Shown here one piece after another: positions 54,775 to 63,079 of a stretch of DNA of 64,000 nt. Each line of letters starts with the position of its first letter. The first letter of the stretch is position 1. Source of the stretch: Xanthomonas fragariae (lineage in GTDB: Bacteria > Pseudomonadota > Gammaproteobacteria > Xanthomonadales > Xanthomonadaceae); NCBI RefSeq assembly GCF_900183975.1, contig NZ_LT853882.1, forward strand, positions 1,853,501-1,917,500, written 5' to 3'. Made by a program: the position numbers and the translations under genes. The notes beneath the pieces were generated by a model. It made no database searches, had not been told where the DNA came from, and saw nothing but the letters and a program-made list of their open reading frames with translations.

Positions 54775-54960
54775 AACGGGATTTGGGAGTGGGGATTGGT
54801 AACATCGCGAGCGCGGCATGAGGTCGGCGAGAGCGCGCGCCGACCCGGTGCGATGCGGCGCAAGTCATCCAATCCCGAATTTCAAATCCCCAATCCCTGC
54901 TCCAACTCAATCCCAATGCCAATCTCCAATGCCAATCTCCAATGCCAAATCCTGGCTCCA
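54775..54960. repeat. cluster of heptad repeats in both orientations
   Basis: Plus-strand units GGGAGTG-GGGATTG (54783-54799) face minus-strand units that appear as CAATCCC, AAATCCCC, CAATCCC and three copies of a CCAATCTCCAATG-type 14-mer (about 54867-54955). The arrangement is an inverted pair of arrays separated by about 70 bp, filling the gap between nadK and the 5'-nucleotidase gene. Confidence 0.75.
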
Positions 54961-54962
54961 CA

Positions 54963-55928
54963 ATGACTGACAACCCGCCAAGGTTATTGACCGTCGCGGT
55001 GACCTCGCGCGCCCTGTTCGATCTTGAAGAAGGCCATGCGCTGTTCGAGGCCGATGGGGTGGAGGCATATTCGGCGTTTCAGCGCGAGCACGAAGACGAC
55101 ATTCTCGAGCCCGGCGTGGCATTCCCGGTGGTGCGCAAGCTGTTGGCACTCAACCACGATGTGCCCGAAGAGAGCCCGCGTGTGGAAGTGATTCTGCTGT
55201 CGCGCAATTCCGCCGATACCGGCTTGCGTATTTTCAATTCGATCCAGCACTACAACCTGGGCATCGTGCGTGCCACCTTCACTTCAGGCGAGCCGACCTG
55301 GCCGTACGTGAAGCCGTTCGGCACCGATCTGTTGCTGTCGGCCAATCCGGAGTCGGTGCGCCGCGCGCTCACGCATGGCATCGCGGCGGCGACCATCATG
55401 CCGCGCGCACCGGGCGAACGCGCTGAGGCTGCAGCGGCGATCGTTGACAGCCACGAAAGCCGCTTGTCCACACAGCTGCGCATTGCCTTCGACGGCGACG
55501 CGGTGATCTTCGGTGACGAGAGCGAACGCATCTCGCGCGAGCATGGCGTGGAGGCGTTCGGACGCCACGAGCGCGAGCGTGCACGCGAGCCGTTGTCGGT
55601 GGGGCCGTTCCGCAATTTCCTCCGGGCGTTGCACACGCTGCAGGCGGCATTCCCGCCCGGCGAGGCCTCGCCGATTCGCACCGCGCTGGTCACCGCGCGT
55701 TCGGCACCGGCGCATGAGCGGGTGATCCGCACCTTGCGCGAATGGGGTGTGCGTCTGGATGAGGCATTGTTCCTCGGCGGCCGGCACAAGGGGCCGTTTC
55801 TGGAAGCCTTCGGCGCGGACATCTTCTTTGACGATTCGCAGCACAACATCGACAGTGCGCGCCAACATCAGCATGTAGCGGCCGGTCATGTGCCGCATGG
55901 CGTGGCCAATGATCCGCCAAACAGATGA
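54963..55928 (+). CDS. 5'-nucleotidase (cytosolic type I-like)
   Basis: This 321-aa protein resembles the 5'-nucleotidase family related to eukaryotic NT5C1. Markers are LLTVAVTSRALFDLEEGHALFE (N-terminal acid loop), EVILLSRNSADTGLRIFNSI, RIAFDGDAVIFGDESE with the DGDAV loop, and LFLGGRHKGPFLEAFGADIFFDDS. It should hydrolyse nucleoside monophosphates. The start at 54963 follows the repeat cluster directly. Confidence 0.88.
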   Translation: MTDNPPRLLTVAVTSRALFDLEEGHALFEADGVEAYSAFQREHEDDILEPGVAFPVVRKLLALNHDVPEESPRVEVILLSRNSADTGLRIFNSIQHYNLGIVRATFTSGEPTWPYVKPFGTDLLLSANPESVRRALTHGIAAATIMPRAPGERAEAAAAIVDSHESRLSTQLRIAFDGDAVIFGDESERISREHGVEAFGRHERERAREPLSVGPFRNFLRALHTLQAAFPPGEASPIRTALVTARSAPAHERVIRTLREWGVRLDEALFLGGRHKGPFLEAFGADIFFDDSQHNIDSARQHQHVAAGHVPHGVANDPPNR

Positions 55929-56035
55929 CTGACGCATCCAGGACGCTGGCGTTGTGCGATGCCTTCGCCGCGCCGCTCACTGTAGGTGGTTGACGCTGGG
56001 CACGGCATGGATCGATCAATCAATCGATCGACTAA

Positions 56036-57191
56036 GGAACCTCTGAACAACGCACTTCAAATGCGCGACACTACACACCTACGTTGAGGAGTCATCCATG
56101 CAACTGACGTTCGGTGACGCTGAAGGTTTGGGCAAGCGCAAGCAGACTCGCCGCGAGATCTTCCTGGCCGAGATGGAGCAGGTGGTTCCGTGGAGGCATT
56201 TGCTCGGACTGATCGCGCCGCACTATCCGGTGTCGGGGCGGCCTGGTCGACAGCCGTACGCACTGGCGACGATGTTGCGGATTCATTTGCTGCAGCAGTG
56301 GTATGCGTTGAGCGATCCGGCGATGGAAGAAGCGTTGCACGAGATCCGGACCTTGCGCCGTTTTGCCCGGCTCGTCGGTTTGGACAATGTTCCCGACGAG
56401 ACCACGATTCTCAACTTTCGCCGCTTGCTGGAAACCCATGGCCTTGCAGCGCGGATGCTGGAGGCCGTCAACGCGGATCTGGTGCGCAAGGGTCAGAGCC
56501 TGCGGTCCGGCACGATCGTCGATGCAACCCTGATCGCTGCGCCCAGTTCGACCAAGAACACCGACCGCGCGCGCGACCCTGAAATGCATCAGACCAAGAA
56601 AGGCAATCAGTGGTATTTCGGGATGAAGGCACACATCGGCGTGGATGAGTTTTCCGGGCTGGTGCACTACGTCCGTTGTACGGCTGCCAATGTGGCCGAT
56701 GTCACGGTGACCCACGCATTGCTGCACGGCAAAGAAGACAGTGTGTTCGGCGACAGCGGCTACACCGGTGCGGACAAACGCGAAGAACTGCAGACCTGCA
56801 AGGCTGGTTTTTTCATTGCCGCCAAGCGTTCGACGATTCAAGCCATTGGCAACAAACGCGAGCGCCGCCAGGAAGAACGTTGGGAATACTTCAAAGCAAG
56901 TGTGCGTGCGAAGGTGGAGCATCCATTCCGCGTGATCAAACGCCAGTTTGGCTACACCAAGGTCCGCTATCGCGGCTTGGCCAAGAACACCGCGCATGTG
57001 CTGACCCTGTTCGCACTATCCAATCTGTGGATGGTGCGCCGGCAGTTGCTGCCGGCCAGGGGATAATGCTGTCTGGCGCCAGCCAACGCCGCAAGAAACC
57101 GTAGAAATCGTATCGTACGCATCAACTCTGTGCGCTATTGGCACGCAGCAGGCTCGAATTTTAGAGGTCTGGTGCGTTGTTCAGACCTTCC
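56036..57191 (+). mobile_element. IS5-family element, complete, 1156 bp
   Basis: This is an intact element. The left end is GGAACCTCTGAACAACGCAC. The right end, read inward, is GGAAGGTCTGAACAACGCAC, identical from the seventh base on. The 4-bp target duplication CTAA lies at 56032-56035 and 57192-57195. It encodes one full transposase. Its last 485 bp are duplicated at 796-1280. Clean duplication and intact gene suggest a recent insertion. Confidence 0.95.
56098..57066 (+). CDS. IS5-family transposase, intact
   Basis: This is a 322-aa DDE transposase. The N-terminal DUF772 domain has PHYPVSGRPGRQPYALATMLRIHLLQQWYALSD. The catalytic Asp is in GTIVDATLIAAPSSTKN, the second Asp in VFGDSGYTGADKR, and the Glu in KVEHPFRVIKRQFGYTKVRYRG. 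No internal stop or frameshift is seen, so it may be active. Confidence 0.95.
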   Translation: MQLTFGDAEGLGKRKQTRREIFLAEMEQVVPWRHLLGLIAPHYPVSGRPGRQPYALATMLRIHLLQQWYALSDPAMEEALHEIRTLRRFARLVGLDNVPDETTILNFRRLLETHGLAARMLEAVNADLVRKGQSLRSGTIVDATLIAAPSSTKNTDRARDPEMHQTKKGNQWYFGMKAHIGVDEFSGLVHYVRCTAANVADVTVTHALLHGKEDSVFGDSGYTGADKREELQTCKAGFFIAAKRSTIQAIGNKRERRQEERWEYFKASVRAKVEHPFRVIKRQFGYTKVRYRGLAKNTAHVLTLFALSNLWMVRRQLLPARG

Positions 57192-57318
57192 CTAACGTGG
57201 CCGCTGTCTGCCGTCTGCGTCACTGGACGACTTCGCGTTAAATTTTGCTGGTTACTTTCCAGGCCGCTTTGATCGATGAGCGATCGTGGACGTTTCGGAG
57301 TCGCCAGCAAGCGCAGCG

Positions 57319-57885
57319 TTACGGTGCGGGCGGATTGCCGGTATCTGCCAGCGGCAACCGGATATCGGTCAGCCGCCAATCTAGGCCTTGCCGGGTCAGC
57401 ACAAACACCACTGGCGCCCCGGTCGCGGTACGCGTGGTGGCGGTGAACCGGCGCGTGGATTCGAAGCGCTGTTCGGCACCTTGCAGCGGCCGCGCGGGTG
57501 CCGGGGCTGCATAGGTATCCGGGCTGACGGTGTCGCCGATGACTCGATTCCACACGCTGTGGCCTTGCAGTAACGCACTGATGCCGACTGGGGTGACCAG
57601 CGTGTCCATGCCCGCGCCGCTGATGCCACTGGCAAGCTGCAATGCGAATCCGCCGAGCAAACTCGATTGCATGCTGCTGCCGGCCTGGCGAATCAGATAA
57701 TCGTCCAGCTGCGCTTTGAGGTTGACCCGCAAGCTGGGGAAATCCACGTGGCGTTCCAGCTGTGTAGCGTCGCGATTGGCGAGCGCTTCGCTAATGCCGC
57801 GGATGGCCAGATACGGCCCGGCAACAACATAACTGCCCAGCAACAGCACGGCGATTACAGGTAATAGCAACCAGCGCTTTTTCAT
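57319..57885 (-). CDS. DUF2939 family membrane-anchored protein
   Basis: This 188-aa protein has a single N-terminal transmembrane/signal anchor (RWLLLPVIAVLLLGSYVVAGPYLAI). The DUF2939 core follows (ISEALANRDATQLERHVDFPSLRVNLKAQL), with SVWNRVIGD and a C-terminal beta-rich segment (FVLTRQGLDWRLTDIRLP). The function of the family is not known. The start at MKKRW (57885) is chosen over a Met three codons earlier. Confidence 0.85.
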   Translation of the reverse strand: MKKRWLLLPVIAVLLLGSYVVAGPYLAIRGISEALANRDATQLERHVDFPSLRVNLKAQLDDYLIRQAGSSMQSSLLGGFALQLASGISGAGMDTLVTPVGISALLQGHSVWNRVIGDTVSPDTYAAPAPARPLQGAEQRFESTRRFTATTRTATGAPVVFVLTRQGLDWRLTDIRLPLADTGNPPAP

Positions 57886-58009
57886 GGTTCGCATTGCCTT
57901 GCTGTTGATGGCAGGTCAGTCAGGTTGGCACGCCGTCGAGCGGTGCAACCACAGTGCTGCACACCGATTGCCGGCGCAGCACCGATCGCTGTCTGCTCCG
58001 CGCGCCGCA

Positions 58010-58695
58010 TCAGAATTCAAGATCCAGCGCGGCGCAGAGATAGTCGACAAACGGCGCCAGCACCACCAGATCCGCCTCGATGGTCTGACGCAGGCGAGGC
58101 CCGGTCATGATGGCGTCGTCGAGATGGCGCAGATAGGCCCAGTTGCGATGCTTGAGATCGTCGATGAACTCGAAATCGTTGGGGAAGCCGCGGGGCGCGC
58201 GTACCAGCTTTTCGCTGTCGTCCATGGCGAACTTCCGGTGCAGCTTGGGATCGTGCGCGGCGGCCTTCCAGCTGCCGGGGTTGTCGAAGATGAACTGTCG
58301 CAGCTTGCGTTGGGTATCCGGCTCCGGATGCCACAGCCCCGCGCCGACAAAGCTCTCGCCCGGCTGCAGATGGATGTAAAACGACGGTGCCGGGACTTGG
58401 CGGCGGCGCGCATGGAACAGGCGCGCGCCCTGCCAGTTCTTGTACGGCGATTTGGCGTTGGAAAAGCGCGCATCGCGATAAATGCGAAACAACGCCCCCC
58501 CTGGGTCTTGGGATCGGCGCGATAGTGCGCGCTGACGTCGGCCAGCGCCGGCTGCAGGTCGGTGATGAGCTGCAGAAACGGCTGGCGCACGTGCGCCTCG
58601 TACCGATGCCGGTGGTCGTTGAACCAGGTCTTGTCGTTGTGGCCGGCCAGGGCGCGCAGGAACTTGAAGCTGGCGTCGGAAAAATAGCTGGTCAT
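58010..58695 (-). pseudogene. DUF2461 family protein, frameshifted at a G7 run
   Basis: The start frame (MTSYFSDASFKFLRALAGHNDKTWFNDHR, to DPKTQGG) and a second frame (ALFRIYRDARFSNAKSPYKNW to FVDYLCAALDLEF) together make a complete DUF2461 protein of about 228 residues. The change of frame occurs at a run of seven G (plus-strand C, 58495-58501). One more G would restore the frame. The ATG overlaps the stop of the upstream exonuclease I gene (ATGA). It could be a true mutation, a slippage-variable site or a sequencing error. Confidence 0.85.
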
Positions 58696-60137
58696 AGCGT
58701 GCGTTGGAGCTCCCAACCCCAGGCGGCGAGCTGATCAAGCAGGGCTTGTTTGGTAGCATCGGCGGAGTGAGCAAGCCGTAAATCCGCAATCTGCGCCTGG
58801 AATTGATCGAGCGTTACTTCGCCCAGGCCGCGGTCTTCGAGCAGACGCTGGCGGCGGTACACATTCCAGCGTTCCTGCTCCTCGAACGATAGTGTCTGCG
58901 GCCAGTTGCGCGCGCGGTAGCGGAACAGCAATTCGATCAAGCGCGGGTCGCGAAAGCGCGATTCCAGCGCGCCCAGTTCGGCCGGCGCGCTGGCGCGGAC
59001 CTGCGCAAGCAAGCGCTTGTCGCCTTCGGCCAGGAAGCCGTCGTAGAGCGAGGCATCGGCATCGTTGACCGCCGCCGCAGCGGCGCGCTCATTGCCGTAC
59101 ACCTGGCGCACTTTCTCGGCCAGTTCAGGGCCGAGGTCGCGCAGACGCGCGGCTTTTGCCAGCACCACCTCGTGGTCGATGCCCAGGCGCGCAAAATCCG
59201 GTGCGCGCAGATGCTGCCAAGCCACAAGTGCCGGCGACTTGTTCAAGTGCACTTCTTTGAGCGCAATGCGTTGCTCGCCTTCGGGCAGATCGCTGGCGCG
59301 GATATACAGCCGGTCGACGATTTCGTCCGGGCTCAAGCGCAACAGCACCTCCGGATCGCCGTCCAGATCGAACACGATGACGCGGCTGTCGATGCGCGGA
59401 TGGCGCGTCAACGGCAGCACTGCCGCTGCGCACAGGCGCGATGCGGGGTAGCGCTGCGAGATATGCAGCACCGGCTGCATCGCGATGACGCCCAGCAACG
59501 TTGCAGCAAAACGCTTGTCGCGCAGACGCAGCGCGTATTCCCACAATTTCGGCTGACATTGCTGAAATTTGCGCGCCAGGCCGATGGTGGCGTATACGTC
59601 AGACAACGCCTCGTGCGCATCGCCTTCGCGCACGCCGTTGGCATCGGCCAGGTGTTCGAGCTTGAACGAAGTGGCGCCGTCTTCGCGCTGCGGCCAGACG
59701 ATGCCATCCGGGCGCAGGGCATGCACCAGCCGCAAAACGTCCAGCAGATCCCAGCGCGAATTGCCGCCGCGCCACTCGCGCTCGTACGGGTCGTAGAAAT
59801 TGCGGAACAGGCCGCAGCGCACGAACTCGTCGTCGAAGCGGATCGAGTTGTAGCCCAGCGTGCAGGTCTGCGGGCGGCTCATTTGCTCGGCGATACGGGC
59901 GAAGGCTTCGGCCTCGGTGACGCCTTCGCGCAGCGCGTGTTGCGGGGTGATACCGGTGACCATGGTCGCGTAAGGGGAGGGCAGCAGATCGTCGGCCGGC
60001 TGCACGAAGAAACTGATCGGTTCTTCGATCACATGCAGTTGCGCATCGGTGCGCACGGCGGCGAACTGCGCGATGCGCGTGCGACGCGGATCCTGCCCGA
60101 AGGTTTCCAGGTCGTAAAAGAGAAAGCTTTCAGCCAT
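58692..60137 (-). CDS. sbcB: exodeoxyribonuclease I
   Basis: This 481-aa single-strand-specific 3'-5' exonuclease acts in recombination and mismatch repair. The DEDDh domain is seen as FLFYDLETFGQDP, LGYNSIRFDDEFVR and GDAHEALSDVYATIGLA. The ExoI-specific SH3-like and C-terminal helical regions follow (HPRIDSRVIVFDLDGDPE, YRARNWPQTLSFEEQERW). Length is as expected for the family. It overlaps the DUF2461 gene downstream. Confidence 0.95.
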   Translation of the reverse strand: MAESFLFYDLETFGQDPRRTRIAQFAAVRTDAQLHVIEEPISFFVQPADDLLPSPYATMVTGITPQHALREGVTEAEAFARIAEQMSRPQTCTLGYNSIRFDDEFVRCGLFRNFYDPYEREWRGGNSRWDLLDVLRLVHALRPDGIVWPQREDGATSFKLEHLADANGVREGDAHEALSDVYATIGLARKFQQCQPKLWEYALRLRDKRFAATLLGVIAMQPVLHISQRYPASRLCAAAVLPLTRHPRIDSRVIVFDLDGDPEVLLRLSPDEIVDRLYIRASDLPEGEQRIALKEVHLNKSPALVAWQHLRAPDFARLGIDHEVVLAKAARLRDLGPELAEKVRQVYGNERAAAAAVNDADASLYDGFLAEGDKRLLAQVRASAPAELGALESRFRDPRLIELLFRYRARNWPQTLSFEEQERWNVYRRQRLLEDRGLGEVTLDQFQAQIADLRLAHSADATKQALLDQLAAWGWELQRTL

Positions 60138-60235
60138 GCGCTATCGAAATCCGAATCCGCGGAGCGCTGCGGGCGAGCGCCGCCAGTGTTGCCTAGTATC
60201 TCTCATCCGCGCGCCGGCACGCTGACGCGGCAGGT

Positions 60236-61603
60236 TCAATGCGCGCCTTCGAGCGGCTCCAGACGCGCATGCACGGCTGCTTCCAGCGCCGCCCAGTCGA
60301 TGCGCGACAAATCGGTGTGCCCGCGCGTCGCCTCGTCCAGGATTTCGCGCTGGATATCGCTGCGCCTCAATACAATCGAATAGCGCGTGCGCAGAAAGGT
60401 CACCATCGTGTAATGCGGGACAAAGCGCGTGGGCCAGCGTGCCTGCAATTCCTGTTCGAGCGCGCGCTGCAACAGGAATTGCGGATCATCGACGCGGTCG
60501 CGCATTTCCAGATAGTTTTCCAGCGCCATCTGCTGGATGGCTGCCGCATCGTCGCGACGTGCGGCTTCGAACGCGGCAAACGCGCTGCCGAGGTCTGCGT
60601 GCGCATCCAGTTGTTCTGCCAATGCCACGCAATCTTCGAACGCGCAATTCATGCCCTGGCCGTGGAAGGGCACCATCGCGTGCGCGGCATCGCCAATCAG
60701 CAGGGCGCGTCCGTGCAGATGCCAGCGGTCCAGCGTCAGGGTGCCGAGCAGCCCGGGCGGATGTTCTTCCCAATGTTCCTTGAGCTGTGGGATCAGCGGC
60801 AATGCATCCGGGAAGTCGCACGCGAACAATGCCAACGCTTCATCGCTGGTGCGCGTGGTGGCAAAGCTCGGCTCGCCGGCGTTGGGCAGAAACAGCGTGA
60901 CGGTGAAGGTGCCGCCGTCGTTGGGCAACGCGATGCACATGTAATGCCGGCGTGGCCAGATGTGCAGCGCATTGCCTTCGATGCGGAAACCGCCGCCGGG
61001 CAGCGGCGGAATTTCCAGCTCTTTGTACGAGTGGTCGAGAAATTCGGTGCGCTCGCCCAGTGGCGCTTTGCGTTGCATCGCCGCGCGTAATGCCGAGCCG
61101 GCGCCATCGCTGCCGATCAGGCTCTGAAAATGGATTTCATGCGGCTGGTCGTCGCGGTCATCGATGAAACGCGCGTAGCCGGCATCGAAATCCACGGTGT
61201 GCAGGCGGCGATAGAAATGCACGCGTGCGCCGGCTTGTTCGGCCAGATTGAGCAGGGCGACATTCAACGCGGCGCGGTGGATCGACCAGATCACTTCGCT
61301 GTCGTCGCGCCCGTAGCGCTGCAGCTGCGGCTCCCCCACAAGCGGATGCACCATGCGCCCGCGCATCATCACTGCCTTGGCCATCACCGCATCCTCGGCG
61401 CCAGCCTGGCGCAATGCGTGGCGGCCACGTTCGGCCAACGCCAGGTTGATCGAGCGGCCGGACTCGTAGCCCTTGATGCGCGGATCGCCGCGGCGCTCGT
61501 AGACAGTGACCTGCCAGCCGCGACGCGACAGCAGAATGGCCAGCAGGCAACCGGCCAAACCGGCACCGATCAGTGTCAAAGAACGAGGAGAAACTTGGTT
61601 CAA
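60236..61603 (-). CDS. kmo: kynurenine 3-monooxygenase
   Basis: This 455-aa FAD monooxygenase converts kynurenine to 3-hydroxykynurenine in the tryptophan-to-quinolinate (NAD) route. It has the FAD-binding GAGLAGCLLAILLSRRGW near residue 13, the Kmo-specific GYESGRSINLALAERGR, and GDAAHAMVPFHGQGMNCAFEDC near 305. It pairs with kynU upstream on the same strand, 169 bp apart. The intervening 169 bp show no gene. Confidence 0.95.
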   Translation of the reverse strand: MNQVSPRSLTLIGAGLAGCLLAILLSRRGWQVTVYERRGDPRIKGYESGRSINLALAERGRHALRQAGAEDAVMAKAVMMRGRMVHPLVGEPQLQRYGRDDSEVIWSIHRAALNVALLNLAEQAGARVHFYRRLHTVDFDAGYARFIDDRDDQPHEIHFQSLIGSDGAGSALRAAMQRKAPLGERTEFLDHSYKELEIPPLPGGGFRIEGNALHIWPRRHYMCIALPNDGGTFTVTLFLPNAGEPSFATTRTSDEALALFACDFPDALPLIPQLKEHWEEHPPGLLGTLTLDRWHLHGRALLIGDAAHAMVPFHGQGMNCAFEDCVALAEQLDAHADLGSAFAAFEAARRDDAAAIQQMALENYLEMRDRVDDPQFLLQRALEQELQARWPTRFVPHYTMVTFLRTRYSIVLRRSDIQREILDEATRGHTDLSRIDWAALEAAVHARLEPLEGAH

Positions 61604-61772
61604 TGCAGTATCCGGCAGCGCCGGACGCGGATGCCGGCGCAGATGGAGGGAGTGAAGCGGCTAGCGACGGCGTAAGCCGCAGTCAGCCAGGTGCGGGTGC
61701 GGAGTGTACGTCGGCGTGTAGCGGTTACGGCGACGCGCACACCTGTTCGACGGCACAGTCTGTGTCGCGCGC

Positions 61773-63044
61773 TCAGGCGGCGGCCCAGGTTTCCACGTGC
61801 TCCACGAACTGGTGCAGATCGCAGAAGCGGTTGTACAGCGGCACCGGAGCGATGCGTATCACGTCCGGTTCGCGCCAATCGCCGAGTACGCCGACCGAGT
61901 GCAGGTACTCGAACAGCGAGCGTCCCTGCGCGCCTCCACCGGCCACCCGCAACGACAATTGACAGCCGCGCTGCGAAGGCTCGGCCGGCGTCACGATCTG
62001 TAGCACCTGCGGCACGCGTGCATGGATCAGCTGTTCCAAGTAGCCGGTGAGTTGTTCGGACTTGGTGCGTAGCGCGGCCATACCGGCGTGATCGAACAGC
62101 TCCAACGACGCACGCAACGGAGCCAGTGCCAGCACCGGCGGATTGCTCAGCTGCCAGCCTTCGGCGCCAGGCGAGGGCACGAACTGCGGGTCCATGCGGA
62201 AGCGCGTTTGCTGCGCGTGCCCCCACCAGCCAGCCATGCGCGGTAAATCGCTGTGGGCGTGGCGTTGGTGAACAAAGCAGCCGCCCACCGCACCTGGACC
62301 GGCGTTGAGATATTTGTAGTGGCACCACACCGCGAAATCGACGCCATCGTCGTGCAGCGTCAGGGGAAGATTGCCGACCGCATGCGCCAGGTCCAAGCCC
62401 ACCGCAGCGCCCTGTGCACGCGCCAGCCGCACGATTTCGCCCAGATCGAAGGCTTGGCCAGTGCGGTACTGGACGCCTGGCCACAGCACCAACGCAAGAC
62501 GCGGGCCGTGCTGTGCGATGGCATCGGTAATCGCCGCCATCGATAACGTGCCATTCGGTTCATCGGCGTCCACTTCGATCAGGTGCGTGGCCGGATCCAG
62601 CCCGTGCAGTCGCAGTTGCGATTCCACCGCATGTCGGTCGGACGGAAACGCGCCCGCTTCGATCAAGATCGCGCCGCGCTGCGGCGTGGGGCGATAAAAG
62701 CTGACCATCATCAGGTGCAGATTGACGCTTAGCGCGTTCATTGCCACCACTTCGCCTGGCAGTGCGCCGACCACGCGTGCCAAGCAGTCGCGCACCAGTT
62801 GGTGATAGGTCAGCCATTGTGTGGGTCCGGTAAAGTGACCTTCCACCCCAAGTGCGCCCCATTGGTCGAGCACCTCGGCGACCATCGCGCGCGTGGCGCG
62901 CGGTTGCAGGCCGAGCGAATGGCCGACGAGATAGGTCTGCTCCTGGTCGCCATGCTGCGGGAACACGAAGTCATCGCGCAGGCTGCGCAGCGGGTCGGCG
63001 ACATCCAGCGCAGCGGCATGGGAGCGGGACAGAGGGTCGATCAT
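61773..63044 (-). CDS. kynU: kynureninase
   Basis: This 423-aa pyridoxal-phosphate enzyme cleaves 3-hydroxykynurenine to 3-hydroxyanthranilate and alanine. The PLP lysine is in WCHYKYLNAGPGAVGG. Other landmarks are YLVGHSLGLQP, VAMNALSVNLHLMMVSFYRPT and GLDLAHAVGNLPL. With kmo it supplies the precursor for quinolinate and NAD synthesis in Xanthomonas, which use the kynurenine route. Confidence 0.96.
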   Translation of the reverse strand: MIDPLSRSHAAALDVADPLRSLRDDFVFPQHGDQEQTYLVGHSLGLQPRATRAMVAEVLDQWGALGVEGHFTGPTQWLTYHQLVRDCLARVVGALPGEVVAMNALSVNLHLMMVSFYRPTPQRGAILIEAGAFPSDRHAVESQLRLHGLDPATHLIEVDADEPNGTLSMAAITDAIAQHGPRLALVLWPGVQYRTGQAFDLGEIVRLARAQGAAVGLDLAHAVGNLPLTLHDDGVDFAVWCHYKYLNAGPGAVGGCFVHQRHAHSDLPRMAGWWGHAQQTRFRMDPQFVPSPGAEGWQLSNPPVLALAPLRASLELFDHAGMAALRTKSEQLTGYLEQLIHARVPQVLQIVTPAEPSQRGCQLSLRVAGGGAQGRSLFEYLHSVGVLGDWREPDVIRIAPVPLYNRFCDLHQFVEHVETWAAA

Positions 63045-63079
63045 TGTGGTGCTCGCAACGCAGGTATCAGCGCTGCAGT

